Source: Pseudomonas donghuensis
GTDB lineage: Bacteria; Pseudomonadota; Gammaproteobacteria; Pseudomonadales; Pseudomonadaceae
DNA length: 50,240 nucleotides
NCBI RefSeq assembly: GCF_000259195.1
Contig: NZ_JH650757.1
Span: forward strand, 84,002 to 134,241
Direction of reading: 5' to 3'
Position numbers and translations under genes: made by a program. The notes beneath the pieces are model-generated. The model searched no databases. It had not been told where the DNA came from and was given only the letters and a program-made list of their open reading frames with translations. How positions within the stretch are numbered: the stretch's first letter is position 1; the number at the start of each line of letters is the position of its first letter. Positions 26,748-36,978 of the stretch are shown here, piece by piece.

Positions 26748-28229
26748 TCAGAAGCGCCAGATCACGTCGACGAAAGCGCGGTGCATGTAGGAGTCCGCTT
26801 CCTTGCCATAGGCATCACCGGGCTTGAACACGCCGCCACGAAAGCGCACCAGCGCCGACGGCTCGTCGATCGACTGGCTCAGCGAGGCCGGTAACAGGCC
26901 TTGCTTGAAGTACTTGGTGACCACCAGGTCCATCTCCTGGCCGAGGTCTTTCTCGCCCTGGACCAGCGGCCGGTTGATGCCGTTGTCCTCGACCACGGCA
27001 TTGATGCCACTGCTGCCGATGTTCTGGTCGCCATCGACGCGCCAGAACTTGTGGTAGATCAGGCTGGCGTCGTAGTCGTCGCGCAGTTGCCAGGAGGTGA
27101 ACAGGGTCGCCGCCTGTACGTTGCCCAGCTCGCCGCGGAAGGCTTCGCCAAAGCGATGGACCCGCGAGCGGGTGCCGGTGAAGTTGGAGCGGTTGCTCTC
27201 AAGGCCGGTCTGCTCGTAGTTGCCCGAGCCATCGCTGCCACCGCCGCCGCTGCCGCGGGCGTAGGCGGCACCGACCTGCCAGTTGGGATCCAGGCGCAGG
27301 CGGACACCGAGGTCGGTGGCCCAGGCATTGACGTCGCCACTCTGTTTGCCGCTGGCCACCTGCTCGCCGTTGACCGTGGTGGTGTTGAGGCTGTCGCGAT
27401 CACCGGTCAGCCAGGTCATGCTGCCCCAGTAGTTGACGCGGTTCTGGTTGCGCCAGTTGTAGGCGTCGCTGTTGGCTTCCAGGCCCAGCCAGGTGAGGTC
27501 GCCGGTGCGGGTCTTGTCCAGGGCATCGACGGTTTCGCCCGGGTTTTTCAGCTTGCCGTCGTCGTGGCTGTGGTGAGCGCGCAGGCCGACCCAGTGGCCG
27601 GGTGTCCACTGCGTGGCGACGTCGCCGTAAACGTGCAGGCGGTCCTTGTCTTCCGGGGCCAGCTCGGTGAGGTCGGTGCGGTACTCGCTGAAGCGCTCGG
27701 CCACGCCCAGGTTGGCGCGCAGCAGGGTGGTGTCGAAGGTCCAGTTCAGCGCTTCGATATTGGTGTCGCGCCACATGCCGTCGTCGTTGCGCAGGCGCTG
27801 GCGGCCGAAGCGCAGCTGCTCGCCGGGGTAGGCGGTCAGGCCGCTGTAGCCGACCCAGAACTCACGCATGGCCAGGTAGTTTTTGTCCGCTTCACGGCCA
27901 TTGGTGCGGCCGCTGTCGGCCTCGGCCTGGTCGCCGGACTGGCGCAGGGTGTCGGTCTCGATGATGTCGGTAGCCGCCACCGCCTGGCCCATGGCGAAGG
28001 CGCTCCAGTTGCCGCGCTCGCCGTACACCCAGGGGCGCAGGTCCAGGCCCAGGCCGTTGACGTCGCCGCCGGAACGGGTGCCCAGGTCGCGGTCGTCTTC
28101 GGACTGGCCGGTGATCTTCACGTCCAGGCCGAAGTTCTTTTCAGCAGTCATCGCTGCCAGGGTCGGGCAGGACCAGAGCAGGGCAAAGCCCAGGCCTACG
28201 CCTGCTTTCATCCACGGATTGAGTGTCAT
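26748..28229 (-). CDS. algE: Outer-membrane alginate export porin AlgE
   Basis: 493 residues with a signal peptide ([16 protein letters not shown]) and an outer-membrane beta-barrel of alternating strands, ending in [11 protein letters not shown] with a terminal Phe, the sorting signal for outer-membrane proteins. AlgE is the anionic, Arg-lined pore through which alginate leaves the cell. Its start overlaps the algK stop by four bases (ATGA), so the two are translationally coupled. Confidence 0.96.
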   Translation of the reverse strand: MTLNPWMKAGVGLGFALLWSCPTLAAMTAEKNFGLDVKITGQSEDDRDLGTRSGGDVNGLGLDLRPWVYGERGNWSAFAMGQAVAATDIIETDTLRQSGDQAEADSGRTNGREADKNYLAMREFWVGYSGLTAYPGEQLRFGRQRLRNDDGMWRDTNIEALNWTFDTTLLRANLGVAERFSEYRTDLTELAPEDKDRLHVYGDVATQWTPGHWVGLRAHHSHDDGKLKNPGETVDALDKTRTGDLTWLGLEANSDAYNWRNQNRVNYWGSMTWLTGDRDSLNTTTVNGEQVASGKQSGDVNAWATDLGVRLRLDPNWQVGAAYARGSGGGGSDGSGNYEQTGLESNRSNFTGTRSRVHRFGEAFRGELGNVQAATLFTSWQLRDDYDASLIYHKFWRVDGDQNIGSSGINAVVEDNGINRPLVQGEKDLGQEMDLVVTKYFKQGLLPASLSQSIDEPSALVRFRGGVFKPGDAYGKEADSYMHRAFVDVIWRF

Positions 28230-29710
28230 AGGGAGTCCTCGCCTTGTTCGGGTTGCGCTTGCAGGGCCAGGGCAGCGGGGCCCATGGCGCCACGGGCCTG
28301 GCGTTCTTGTTGCAACAGGCGTTGAGCCTGGGCCTTCTGCGCCGGGGTGAGTTGCTGATCGAGTTGGGCTGCCAGCTCGCGTGACTGGTCGCTGGGATTG
28401 GCTTGTGCCAGTTGGCTGAACACCCAGGCGTTGACCAGGTCCTGGCGGATGCCGTGGCCTTCGCTGAACAGCTGGGCCAGGGCGTAGTCGGCACTGAGCT
28501 GGCCGCCGCGGGCGGCGCTGAGCAAATGATCGACGGCTTTTTGCGGGTCGACATTGCCCAGGTAGCCACGGCGGTACAGCTGGCCCAGGTAGTAATGGGC
28601 GCTGACTTCGCCGGCGTTGGCGGCGCTGAGCAGATGGGTTTCGGCTTTCTGCGCGTCGGCCGCTACAGTCTTGCCTTCGTAGTACAGGCGGCCCAGCAGC
28701 AACTCGGCACGCGGCTGTTCGGCGGCGCGGCCCTTGTCGATGTACTCCATCAGCTTGTCGGTGTCGCCAAGCTCGGGGAAGTCATAGAGCAATTGCGCCA
28801 GGCTGACCCAGGAGCCGGGGTTGACCGGCGCCACCTGCTCAAGCAGGGCCTGGGCGGTTTTCTCGTCGGTCTGGCCGAGGCTGCGGTCGGCCAGTACGCG
28901 GGCAACGCTGTCGACCCGGGTGGCGGGGATCGCGCCATGCTGGTAGGCGCTTTTCAGCTGTTCGATCAGTGCCGCCCGTTGCTCGGGCTGGGCGCGTTTC
29001 TGGTAGACGGTGGCCAGTTCCACATAGCAGATGTCGGTGCTGCTCAGCGCGGTCTTGCAGATGCGCTCGACCTCGTCCAGGTGCTGGTCATAGGTGTCCT
29101 GGGTGCGGTACAGCAGGACCTGGGCCAGGCCGGCTTCGGGGTAACCGGCGGCACGCCACTTATCGATCTGCTGCTGGGCGTTGGTGCCGGGGAAGCTCTG
29201 CGGGTATTGCAGGTAAAGCATCGCCAGCGGGATCAGGGTATTGCCCTCGCCATTGGCGAAGGCTTTTTTCAGCAGGGTTTCGGCTTCCTGGCGCTCGGCT
29301 TCGGTAGCGTCCGGCTTGGCGGCCAGCAGGCGTCCGAGGCGGGCTTGGGCACGCGGCGAGATATCGGCGGCAGCGCGGTAGGTGGCCTCGGCCTCCTTGA
29401 GCTTGGCCGGGTCGCGGGTTTCGATCTGGATATCGGCCAGGCCTACCTGCGCTTCGCTGTAACCGAGGTCGGCGAGCTGGCGGTAGTTCTGCTCGGCCAG
29501 GGCGGTGTCACCGCGCTTGAGCGCCTCGTTGGCCAGGCGCTGGTCGGGCAGACCGGCACAACCGGCCAGGCTGATGGCCAGGGCCAGGCCGCAAATTTTA
29601 AGGGCATCGCTGGCAAGCCAGCTCCCACAGGGGACTGTGGTGTTACCCGGATCATTGTGGGAGCGGGCTTGCCCGCGATCGAGTGCGTAGCACTCGCCGG
29701 CGTTTAGCAT
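28226..29710 (-). CDS. algK: Outer-membrane TPR lipoprotein AlgK, with a REPIN-disrupted start
   Basis: The mature part ([20 protein letters not shown] onward) is a normal AlgK: Sel1/TPR-like repeats such as [14 protein letters not shown] and [15 protein letters not shown], which help place AlgE and bridge to AlgX. The 5' end is odd. The only in-frame ATG/GTG starts (ATG 29710, or GTG 29716 with GAGGG 7 nt before it) lie beyond a REPIN, giving a lipoprotein signal with Cys at 51 and about 37 N-terminal residues, part of them translated REP (CGSWLASDA). An ATG at 29607, out of frame by one base, would give a perfect short signal [17 protein letters not shown] if one base were added. So this gene may use a REP-extended start, or carry a one-base deletion or sequencing error. 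Confidence 0.85.
   Translation of the reverse strand: MLNAGECYALDRGQARSHNDPGNTTVPCGSWLASDALKICGLALAISLAGCAGLPDQRLANEALKRGDTALAEQNYRQLADLGYSEAQVGLADIQIETRDPAKLKEAEATYRAAADISPRAQARLGRLLAAKPDATEAERQEAETLLKKAFANGEGNTLIPLAMLYLQYPQSFPGTNAQQQIDKWRAAGYPEAGLAQVLLYRTQDTYDQHLDEVERICKTALSSTDICYVELATVYQKRAQPEQRAALIEQLKSAYQHGAIPATRVDSVARVLADRSLGQTDEKTAQALLEQVAPVNPGSWVSLAQLLYDFPELGDTDKLMEYIDKGRAAEQPRAELLLGRLYYEGKTVAADAQKAETHLLSAANAGEVSAHYYLGQLYRRGYLGNVDPQKAVDHLLSAARGGQLSADYALAQLFSEGHGIRQDLVNAWVFSQLAQANPSDQSRELAAQLDQQLTPAQKAQAQRLLQQERQARGAMGPAALALQAQPEQGEDSL
29607..29678. repeat. REPIN overlapping the 5' end of algK
   Basis: Opposed REP copies: TCGCTGGCAAGCCAGCTCCC at 29607 onward and TGTGGGAGCGGGCTTGCCCG at 29656 onward. 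The two arms belong to different REP subtypes (CTGG against CGGG cores), so the pair is not perfectly symmetric. Next to it, 29680-29696 holds a perfect 7-bp hairpin CGAGTGC/GCACTCG with a 3-nt loop. The repeat lies within the reading frame of algK. Confidence 0.85.
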
Positions 29711-29729
29711 ATTCACAGGCAGACCCTCA

Positions 29730-30896
29730 TCAAAGCCCACGGGCCACGGCTTTATCGATCAGCCAGTCCAGCGACGGGCCACGGTTGCTGTCCACCGCCA
29801 CCGGGCGGCCGGCCAGTTCGCTGGGCAGTGCACCCTCTGGCTTGATCTGCACGCGAATATCCGAAGACAGGTCTTCGCTGTTCAGGCTGGTGCTGCTGAC
29901 GATCTCGCCCTTGCGCCAGTCGTCTTCACCGGCGATCTGGAAGTTGACGCGAGTGCCGGGTTTGACGTCGTCGAACTGGCGATAGCTGAAGCGCGCTTCA
30001 ATGGTCGGATTGCTGGTGCGCGGAATCAGTTGGAAAATCACCTGACCCTTGCTCGCGTACTGGCCGTTATCCACCAGTTGGCGGGCGACCACGCAATCAC
30101 AGGGGCTGGTCAGGGTGCCGCTCATCTGCTTGCCGAACAGCTCCTCGACCTTGGCCGGCTCCAGCTGCTGGTCATCCAGGTGGCCCTTGAGCATGTCCAG
30201 CATGCTGGTGCTGAACGAGGCCAGCGGCGCGCCCTTGACCACCTGGCCGCCGTTTTCCACCAGGCCCTGCACGGTGCCGTCGCGCGGCATGGTGACGTTG
30301 CTGGTCGGCACGCTGACCACCCCGGCCTGGGCATGGCTGACGAAGTACAGGCCATACACCGACTTGGCAATAAAGCCGAACGCCGCCACGCCGACCACGA
30401 ACACGCCGAGGCTGAAGGTCACTGCGCGCAGGCGGCCGAACGCGCTCATGCCGCCGCTGGCATCCTTCTGTTTGCGCGCCTTGGTGAAGTTGTCGCGCTG
30501 CAGGGTGCTGAGCACATCACCGATGGTGATCAGCTCGCCGGACAGGTGCGAGGTGATGATGTGGCGCAGGGTGGCGATGTCACGCGGTTCGAGGTTCTGG
30601 AACTGCACGCCGGTGCGGCCGCTGGACGGGTCGAAAGAGCGCACCTGGATCTCGATGTCCATGGCCAGGCCGAGCTTGTCGACGGTGAACTGCAGGCGCC
30701 CGCGCAGCACTTCGCCAACCTTCAACGGGTGCTTGGCGTGGAAGCTCAGGCCGCCGGCGGAGAGGTCGTCGACCTTCACTTCCAGGGTTTCGCGGTTCCC
30801 CCCCAGGTAGCGCAGCTTGGCCGGGATGCGCACCCGCGCGTGCTGACGCTGGGCTTCGGACTCATGCACGACATTGACGTTGACGGCGGTATTCAT
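29730..30896 (-). CDS. alg44: c-di-GMP receptor and copolymerase Alg44
   Basis: 388 residues. The N-terminal PilZ domain has its c-di-GMP motif as RQHARVR (RxxxR) and DDLSAGG (DxSxxG). A transmembrane segment (FSLGVFVVGVAAFGFIAKSV) and a periplasmic HlyD-like domain follow. Binding of c-di-GMP in the cytoplasm activates polymerisation by Alg8. The start at ATG 30896 gives MNTAVNVNVVHE; the 21-residue frame extension upstream runs into the alg8 spacer and lacks a signal. It is 37 bp after alg8. Confidence 0.96.
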   Translation of the reverse strand: MNTAVNVNVVHESEAQRQHARVRIPAKLRYLGGNRETLEVKVDDLSAGGLSFHAKHPLKVGEVLRGRLQFTVDKLGLAMDIEIQVRSFDPSSGRTGVQFQNLEPRDIATLRHIITSHLSGELITIGDVLSTLQRDNFTKARKQKDASGGMSAFGRLRAVTFSLGVFVVGVAAFGFIAKSVYGLYFVSHAQAGVVSVPTSNVTMPRDGTVQGLVENGGQVVKGAPLASFSTSMLDMLKGHLDDQQLEPAKVEELFGKQMSGTLTSPCDCVVARQLVDNGQYASKGQVIFQLIPRTSNPTIEARFSYRQFDDVKPGTRVNFQIAGEDDWRKGEIVSSTSLNSEDLSSDIRVQIKPEGALPSELAGRPVAVDSNRGPSLDWLIDKAVARGL

Positions 30897-30933
30897 GGCG
30901 ATTTGTTCCTGTTTAATCCAATCGGGTTCCGGC

Positions 30934-32415
30934 TCACACGACCATGAACAGCACAGCAATGAAGATGCTGGCCGCCGAGAAGGTCATGGTCCGGGAGGAC
31001 CAGGTGTTGAACCATTGTTGAAAGCTGGCGAGGTCGCGCTTGAGGGCAGTGGGCTGGCGGGTCCAGGACTGCTTGTCGAGGCGGAAGAACACGTAGATCT
31101 TCATGATCGCGCCGACGATCTGGTTGTAATAAAGAATCAGCGGGTAGGCCGGGCCGATGTTGTGACCCGAGCACAGCAGCATGATCGTCAGGATCAGCCG
31201 GGTGATGCCGATCCACAGCAGGTACACCAGCAGGAACGCCGGGCCGAACTTGAGGCTGGCGATCACTGCGACGGTCAGGCCCAGCAGGCTGGTCCACATC
31301 GACACGCGCTGGTCGAACAGCACCACGCTGGTGAACAGGCCGAGGCGGCGGATACCCAGGCCCAGGGCCCGGGAGTTCTGCCGCAGGTTGTTGCCGTACC
31401 AGCGGTACATCAGTTTGCGGCTGGCCTTGATGAAGCTTTTTTCCGGCGGGTGCTCGACCGTGTTGATCGCCGCATCCGGCACGTAGAAGGTGTCGTAGCC
31501 CAGGCGCATGAGGCTGAACCAGCTGGACTTGTCGTCACCGGTGAGAAACTTGAAGCGGCCCAGGCGCCAGTGCTGCAGCGAGTCGTTCTCGACGTCGGCG
31601 ATGAACTCGGGGTTGGTCACCACGGCGGCGCGGAACACCGACATGCGCCCGGTCATGGTCAGCACGCGCTTGGACAGGGCCATCGAGCACATGTTGATGT
31701 GGCGTTGGGCGAAGCGCAGCTTGTGCCATTCGCTCATGATGTAGCCGCCACGCACTTCACAGAATTCGTTGGTGGTCAGGCCGCCGACATTGCCGAACAG
31801 CTTGAACCAGGGCACGGTCTTGCGGACCACGCCTTCGCCGAGCACGGTGTCGCCATCGATCACCGCGACCACTGCGTTCTCATCCGGCAGGTGGCGGGAG
31901 ATGGCACGAAAGCCGTAGGCCAGGCCGTCGCGTTTGCCGGTACCGGCGATGCGCACGAAGTCGAGGGTTACACGTTCCGGCGGGTTGTATTTTTCCCACA
32001 GGCTTTTCACCAGCAGCTCGTCGGACATTTCCACCAGTGAACAGACCACCGTCGTCGGGTAACCGCAGTCGATCGCCTCGCGGATCACCGAGCTGTAGAC
32101 CTGGGCGGTAGTCAGGGCATCGATGCGAAAACTGGTGACCATCAGGTACACGTGGGACGGGTCGGCCGCGCTACCGAGCTTGCGCACTTTGCGCCGCAGG
32201 TAGGGGTAGACCACGTAGAGGAACAGCATGCCGCGCACAAAGTGCGTGGCTCCCATGGAATAGCGCCAGATGCCGACGGCGCCGACCAGGAAAATGAAGT
32301 CCTTCGAGTCGGGGTCGAAAATGGAGTTGGGCAAGGCCAGGGCGATCAACATGAGCAGGCTCACGTAGAACAGCCAACCGGCGACCTGTAACAGGCCGTG
32401 CTTGAGCCTTTGCAT
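30934..32415 (-). CDS. alg8: Alginate synthase glycosyltransferase Alg8
   Basis: 493 residues: N-terminal membrane segments ([17 protein letters not shown]), a cytoplasmic GT2 domain with [12 protein letters not shown] (DxD type) and TGDDKSSW, a basic [11 protein letters not shown] region near the QxxRW-type site, and more C-terminal membrane helices. It polymerises GDP-mannuronate and passes the chain across the inner membrane. I chose the ATG giving [11 protein letters not shown] at 32415; ATG 32424 three codons upstream is nearly as good. It follows algD by 71 bp. Confidence 0.95.
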   Translation of the reverse strand: MQRLKHGLLQVAGWLFYVSLLMLIALALPNSIFDPDSKDFIFLVGAVGIWRYSMGATHFVRGMLFLYVVYPYLRRKVRKLGSAADPSHVYLMVTSFRIDALTTAQVYSSVIREAIDCGYPTTVVCSLVEMSDELLVKSLWEKYNPPERVTLDFVRIAGTGKRDGLAYGFRAISRHLPDENAVVAVIDGDTVLGEGVVRKTVPWFKLFGNVGGLTTNEFCEVRGGYIMSEWHKLRFAQRHINMCSMALSKRVLTMTGRMSVFRAAVVTNPEFIADVENDSLQHWRLGRFKFLTGDDKSSWFSLMRLGYDTFYVPDAAINTVEHPPEKSFIKASRKLMYRWYGNNLRQNSRALGLGIRRLGLFTSVVLFDQRVSMWTSLLGLTVAVIASLKFGPAFLLVYLLWIGITRLILTIMLLCSGHNIGPAYPLILYYNQIVGAIMKIYVFFRLDKQSWTRQPTALKRDLASFQQWFNTWSSRTMTFSAASIFIAVLFMVV

Positions 32416-32486
32416 GTTCTGCATCCGTATCGAATGGAAAGGGCGTTGATGGTGCGCGGGGCCGGGTAGCCCCGCGCAGCCTGTGG

Positions 32487-33803
32487 TTACCAGCAAATAC
32501 CTTCGGTACGGCTGGCCGGGCAGGATGGTTTGTTCATGAAACCGACCAGGTCGATGACCTGTTTGCCTTCCGGAGCCTGTTGGGCCAGGGCACGGAATTT
32601 CTCGTCGCGGTTGCCCAGGACGATCACGTCGGCGTGCTTGATCACCTGGTCGAAGTCGGCATTGAGCAGCGACGACACGTGCGGGATCTTCGACTCGATG
32701 TAGTCCTTGTTGGCGCCGTTGACCCGCGCATACTCGACGTTGCTGTCGTAGATGTTCAGGTCGTAGCCCTTGCCGATCAGGCGTTCGGCCAGTTCCACCA
32801 GCGGGCTTTCACGCAGGTCGTCGGTGCCGGCCTTGAAGCTCAGGCCGAGCAGGGCGATCTTGCGCTTGTCGTGGCTCTCGATGATGTCGAAGGCGTTCTG
32901 CACCTGCGATTCGTTGCTGGTCATCAGCGAGTTGAGCAGCGGTGCTTTGACGTCCAGGCTGCCGGCGCGGTAGGTCAGGGCGCGCACGTCCTTGGGCAGG
33001 CACGAGCCGCCGAAGGCAAAGCCCGGGCGCATGTAGTACTGCGACAGGTTCAGGGCCTTGTCCTGGCAGACCACGTCCATCACTTCACGGCCATCGACGC
33101 CGACAGCCTTGGCGATGTTGCCGATCTCGTTGGCGAAGGTGACCTTGGTGGCGTGCCAGACGTTGCAGGTGTACTTGATCATCTCGGCCACTTCGATGTC
33201 CTTGCGGATGATCGGTGCGTCGAGTTCTTCGTACAGCGATTGCAGAAGGTCGCCACTGGTCTTGTCCAGCTCGCCGATGACGGTCATTGGCGGTTGGTCG
33301 TAGTCTTTGATCGCGGTGCTTTCGCGCAGGAATTCCGGGTTGACCGCCACGCCGAAGTCGACGCCGGCCTTTTTCCCCGAACAGTCTTCGAGGATCGGGA
33401 TGACCACGTTCTTCACTGTGCCCGGCAATACGGTGCTGCGCACCACGATGGTGTGGCGGCTGGATTTTTCCCGCAGCACGAAGCCGATTTCGCGGCACAC
33501 CGACTCGATGTATTCCAGGCCCAGGTCGCCGTTCTTCTTGCTTGGCGTACCGACGCAGATCATCGACAGGTCGCTGTCGCGGATGGCGGCGGCAAAATCG
33601 GTGGTGCCACGCAGGCGGCCATTGTCGATACCCTGTTGCAGCAGGGCTTCGAGGCCCGGTTCGACAATCGGCGATTTGCCTTGGTTGATCAGGTCGATCT
33701 TGGTGGTGGATACATCGACGCCAATCACTTCATGACCCCGTGCCGACAGGCAGCCAGCACAGACTGCACCCACATAACCCAAACCAAAGATGCTGATACG
33801 CAT
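32487..33803 (-). CDS. algD: GDP-mannose 6-dehydrogenase AlgD
   Basis: 438 residues from ATG 33803, with GAGG 8 nt upstream. [20 protein letters not shown] is the NAD-binding Rossmann start, and FGGSCLPKD contains the catalytic Cys. It carries out the committed step, oxidising GDP-mannose to GDP-mannuronate in the cytoplasm. It is the first gene of the operon and the point where expression is controlled. A leader of about 430 nt lies between it and the AlgU-like promoter. Confidence 0.97.
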   Translation of the reverse strand: MRISIFGLGYVGAVCAGCLSARGHEVIGVDVSTTKIDLINQGKSPIVEPGLEALLQQGIDNGRLRGTTDFAAAIRDSDLSMICVGTPSKKNGDLGLEYIESVCREIGFVLREKSSRHTIVVRSTVLPGTVKNVVIPILEDCSGKKAGVDFGVAVNPEFLRESTAIKDYDQPPMTVIGELDKTSGDLLQSLYEELDAPIIRKDIEVAEMIKYTCNVWHATKVTFANEIGNIAKAVGVDGREVMDVVCQDKALNLSQYYMRPGFAFGGSCLPKDVRALTYRAGSLDVKAPLLNSLMTSNESQVQNAFDIIESHDKRKIALLGLSFKAGTDDLRESPLVELAERLIGKGYDLNIYDSNVEYARVNGANKDYIESKIPHVSSLLNADFDQVIKHADVIVLGNRDEKFRALAQQAPEGKQVIDLVGFMNKPSCPASRTEGICW

Positions 33804-33936
33804 CGCATTCACCTCATGTGTTTATCACGCCGGCTCAATAAGAAGAGCCAGACCGGGTTGATTAACCAGCAGTTATCGGGCACACGGCGGCGTGGCAAAA
33901 AGATGTCACTTCACCGTGTGCAGGCATATAAATATC

Positions 33937-33958
33937 AAGTGCAAAAGTCTTTGCACTT
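33937..33958 (-). promoter_or_regulatory. Hairpin in the algD leader
   Basis: Perfect 9-bp inverted repeat AAGTGCAAA / TTTGCACTT with a 4-nt loop, 134 nt upstream of the algD start. It could be a protein site or an mRNA structure in the long leader; no T-run follows, so termination is unlikely. Confidence 0.4.
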
Positions 33959-34240
33959 AAACTTGGCAGCCAAAGGCCAATAATTATGGGCGTGCCCTGT
34001 TATGCAGCCGTCTTTATTGCAGATCGGTTACCCGGAACTGCAGTGCTTGTTCTTTCAAGTGAATAAAATCCTTTGAAATCAACCACAAGGACGATTTGTA
34101 GGGGCGCGTTTCTCCTGGGTTCAACTGTAGGTCGGGCGACCGACACTCAAGTCAAAGTTGTCTGGATGCACAATGGCTGTGCGCTCCAATCAGTGATGTA
34201 AGTCATCTCTCACCTGTCGCTCGAGAATCGTTACGGGTGG

Positions 34241-34268
34241 TATGAGCGACGGCTGAGGGGATAAGTTC
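34241..34268 (-). promoter_or_regulatory. AlgU (sigma-22/RpoE-type) promoter of the alginate operon
   Basis: On the minus strand GGAACTT (GAACTT, 34268-34263) is followed by 17 bases and then TCATA (34245-34241). This matches the known P. aeruginosa algD promoter, GGAACTT-17-TCCTA, with identical spacing. Transcription should begin near 34234, giving a leader of about 430 nt. Control by the mucoidy/envelope-stress sigma factor is expected. Confidence 0.75.
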
Positions 34269-34518
34269 CGGGGCGAGTTCAAAGGTCGTGAAAGATTTTT
34301 TAATATTTTATCTGATGGCCATACTTTCACTTTGATAGCACTTGGCAGTTTCATCCCTGTATATAAAGGGCGAACGCGAGGGGGGATGTTTTTGTGCCAG
34401 TACCGGAAATTATTTTTCGAAATTCGTCAAAAAATTACGAACGGTCTTATGGCATTTTGCAATAAAACTAGGTGGGTGGTTTTTTGGCGTCAGTATTATG
34501 GCGATTGTTCAGGCGTCA

Positions 34519-34570
34519 TCGCTGGCAAGCCAGTGCCCACAAAAACCTGTGGGAGCTGGCTTGCCAGCGA
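34519..34570. repeat. REPIN between the algD region and yaaA
   Basis: Inverted REP arms at 34519-34541 and 34548-34570 (TGTGGGAGCTGGCTTGCCAG on the plus strand) with a 6-nt loop; one mismatch (GTGCCC for GCTCCC) lies in the left arm. It sits 26 bp after the yaaA stop and can act as its terminator. Confidence 0.85.
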
Positions 34571-34596
34571 TTGGGCTGTGAAGCGGCCCCAGAGGG

Positions 34597-35376
34597 TTAC
34601 TCGTCCGGATGATCGCGCAGGAACACCAGGTTATCGGCCTTCGACAGCTCGGCACTGTAGTAGTAGCCCTGCACATCGAACTGCTTGAGCTGTTCGGGAT
34701 CGTTGATGCGTTCCTGGATCACGAAACGGCTCATCATGCCGCGGGCCTTCTTGGCGTAGAAGCTGATGATCTTGTACTGGCCGTTCTTGAAGTCGCGAAA
34801 TTCGGTATTGATCACCCGCGCCTTGAGGGCACTGCGCTTGACCGCGCTGAAGTACTCGTTGCTGGCCAGGTTCAGCAGCAGCTCGTCGCCTTGCTCGGCC
34901 AGGGCCTGGTTCAGCCATTCGCTGATGCGCGTGCCCCAGAAGGCATACAGGTCCTTGCCACGGGCGTTGGCGAGCTTGGTGCCCATTTCCAGGCGATAGG
35001 GCTGCATCAGGTCCAGCGGGCGCAGCAGGCCGTACAGGCCGGAGAGCATGCGCAGGTGATCCTGGGCGTAGCTGAAGTCGTCTTCGCTGAGGGTCTGGGC
35101 ATCGAGACCGGTGTACACGTCACCCTTGAACGCCAGCAGCGCCTGTTTGGCGTTTTCCGGGGTGAAGGCCGGGGTCCAGCTGCCGAAGCGCGCGGCATTG
35201 AGACCTGCGAGCTTGTCGGAGAGGTGCATCAGTTCGCTGATCTGCGCAGGCGACAGTTCACGCAGTTGCACGATCAGTTCCTGGGAGTCGTCCAGGTACT
35301 GCGGCTGGGTGTAGCATTGGGTCACCGGCGGGGTGTCGTAGTCGAGGGTCTTGGCGGGGGAAATCACCGTCAGCAT
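34597..35376 (-). CDS. yaaA: Peroxide stress protein YaaA (DUF328)
   Basis: 259 residues starting [17 protein letters not shown], the family's opening. [22 protein letters not shown] and [15 protein letters not shown] with [12 protein letters not shown] are the conserved blocks. YaaA proteins lower intracellular iron and limit oxidative DNA damage during peroxide stress, in the cytoplasm. ATG 35376 follows AAAGGAG at 9 nt; the 28 upstream in-frame residues are not supported. It is transcribed alone, divergent from the deacetylase-like gene. Confidence 0.93.
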   Translation of the reverse strand: MLTVISPAKTLDYDTPPVTQCYTQPQYLDDSQELIVQLRELSPAQISELMHLSDKLAGLNAARFGSWTPAFTPENAKQALLAFKGDVYTGLDAQTLSEDDFSYAQDHLRMLSGLYGLLRPLDLMQPYRLEMGTKLANARGKDLYAFWGTRISEWLNQALAEQGDELLLNLASNEYFSAVKRSALKARVINTEFRDFKNGQYKIISFYAKKARGMMSRFVIQERINDPEQLKQFDVQGYYYSAELSKADNLVFLRDHPDE

Positions 35377-35510
35377 CAGGTCGGCTCCTTTATTCGTGGC
35401 GCCGATTCTACGGGGCGGGGGCGGCGATCTCCAGCTATCAAGGTAATAGCCACAGACCATCCCGACACTTGGCGCTATAGTGCGCGGCGAGGAAAACGGA
35501 GAGCCCGATC

Positions 35511-36638
35511 GTGCGCATTGCCCTTCTCTTACTGGCCGGACTGTTCAGCGTTGCTGCTGGTGCAGCGCCTGCCCCGGTCGCCACCTTTGACCGCAGCCAC
35601 TGGCCTGAGCCGCTCGACAGCCCGGCGTTGTTCGATGTCGCCTCGCGCGCCGAGATCCTCGGCTTCGCCCGGGTGCTGGGTGAAAGCGAGGTGCTTGATC
35701 AGGGCACCCTGGCGGCGCGGCTGAACCTGCGGCAGATCAACCTGGTGTCGATCAACAGCCTGCGCCAGCGCCTTTGGCAGCGCTTGTGGCGCAACTACGA
35801 CCTGGCCCAGAAGAGCTGCGAGCAGGACGCCTCATTCTGCTATGCCATCGACGACCTGGCTGATTTTCACAAACAGACGGCGAGCTTCGAGGTTGCCGCC
35901 GATTCCTTTTATGGCGGTTGGGCCGAGCCCGGCCGCGCTTTTCACGAGCGCTACCTGGACGAGTTGCTGCGCAAGGCCGCGCTGTTCCCGCAGACTGCCA
36001 GCGAGATCGAGCGCTTCTCCGACCTTGAGCGCAATGGCGACGAGCTCAACGACCGGCTGTTCATGCTGACCTTCGATGGCGGCCCGTCATTGGCGGGCGG
36101 TAGTACCGACGGCCTGGCCGAGTTCCTGCGCCGGCAACGGCTGTCTGCGACCTTTTTTGTGTTGGGCAACAGTCTGCAGAACCGGCGCGACAAGACCTCG
36201 CTGGCCGACCTGAGGGCGCTTTACCAGGACCAGTGCGTGGGCTTGCAAGGCTGGCAGTATCGCTCCCACGGGCAGTGGCAGGGCTGGCAGGACTCGGTAC
36301 TGCGCAGCCAGGCGCGGGTGCAGGGCGACTTGCCACAGCAGTATGTGCCGTTGTTCCGGCCGCCTTACGGCCAGCGCCGTGCCGACAGCCAGGCATTCTT
36401 CGCCGGCCAGCATTTGCAGGTGGTGTTGTGGGATATCGACGCCCAGGATCAGGGCGCGTTGAACAGCGAGCAGTCGGCCCAGCGGGTGCTGACCTTGATG
36501 CTGCTGTGGCGCAAGGGGCTGATCCAGTTTCACGACGCCCAGCCCAAGGCGCAGGAAGCACTGGCCTGGTTGCTCAAGCAAACGGCGCAGAGTGGAATTG
36601 GCTGGGAAGATTGCCGGAATTTCGGCGAAAAGCTGTGA
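35511..36638 (+). CDS. Periplasmic polysaccharide deacetylase-like protein with degenerate active site
   Basis: 375 residues with a Sec signal peptide ([19 protein letters not shown]). The C-terminal half has a NodB fold pattern: LTFDGGPS (187-193), [16 protein letters not shown] (282-289), [10 protein letters not shown] and IQFHDAQ (His 341). In active enzymes the first motif is TFDDGP; here the second Asp, a metal ligand, is Gly 190. The usual HSxxxH metal motif reads [10 protein letters not shown]. So metal binding is probably lost or rebuilt, and this may be a binding protein rather than an enzyme. The N-terminal 180 residues are not recognised. The GTG start at 35511 has GGAG 9 nt upstream. 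Confidence 0.75.
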   Translation: MRIALLLLAGLFSVAAGAAPAPVATFDRSHWPEPLDSPALFDVASRAEILGFARVLGESEVLDQGTLAARLNLRQINLVSINSLRQRLWQRLWRNYDLAQKSCEQDASFCYAIDDLADFHKQTASFEVAADSFYGGWAEPGRAFHERYLDELLRKAALFPQTASEIERFSDLERNGDELNDRLFMLTFDGGPSLAGGSTDGLAEFLRRQRLSATFFVLGNSLQNRRDKTSLADLRALYQDQCVGLQGWQYRSHGQWQGWQDSVLRSQARVQGDLPQQYVPLFRPPYGQRRADSQAFFAGQHLQVVLWDIDAQDQGALNSEQSAQRVLTLMLLWRKGLIQFHDAQPKAQEALAWLLKQTAQSGIGWEDCRNFGEKL

Positions 36639-36978
36639 AGATGTGAGGATCGCTTGGCGCCCGGGAATAAAACGCCGCAGGCATTTCACATGACTGGATT
36701 TATGACTGTAGCGGTGCTTTGCCCCTGCGCCAAGGGCTAATTGGCCGATCGAAAAATAAACTTCAAAAAAACGTAAAAACGCTTTTTTCGGTCATGGGTT
36801 TTGCGGTATTACGAAGACAGACCGCCGAACCCTGCAGCACAGGTGGCGTCCTACGGCCCATTCTTTGTTCGCAGCTCCCTACCCGTAACGACGCGGGCCC
36901 GGGGAGAACCGGCGGCCACTTCGCGGCGCAGCACCGTTCAGGTATTGCGTCGTCTGGCTCCCACAAAGGTGACCGAGT
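36639..36978. other. Intergenic region before phoH (340 bp)
   Basis: I see no gene here. The long frame on the minus strand across this region is antisense to phoH, and a plus-strand frame from 36719 has no ribosome site. The first 100 bases hold a GC-rich patch (GGCGCCCGGG near 36657) and the 36760-36795 stretch is AT-rich, where a phoH promoter would be expected, but no box is convincing. Confidence 0.4.

Larger units (their letters stand above)
33804..34596. other. algD control region (about 790 bp, no gene)
   Basis: This contains the algD leader with a 9-bp hairpin at 33937-33958, the AlgU-type promoter at 34241-34268, and an AT-rich tract at 34290-34490. At 34436-34444 it has CCGTTCGTA on the minus strand, 8 of 9 bases like the AlgR box CCGTTCGTC known upstream of algD in P. 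aeruginosa, about 200 bp before the likely transcript start. A REPIN at 34519-34570 closes the region next to yaaA. Short frames at 34332-34688 lack support. Confidence 0.6.

Noticed and set aside
25131..26894. Long plus-strand frame antisense to algG
   Set aside because: AlgG motifs are clear on the minus strand; the shadow is rich in Val/Ala/Asp as expected from the opposite strand.
29443..29655. A 70-codon minus-strand frame with an internal ATG at 29607
   Set aside because: It is the wrong frame of algK, though it matters for the algK start question discussed above.
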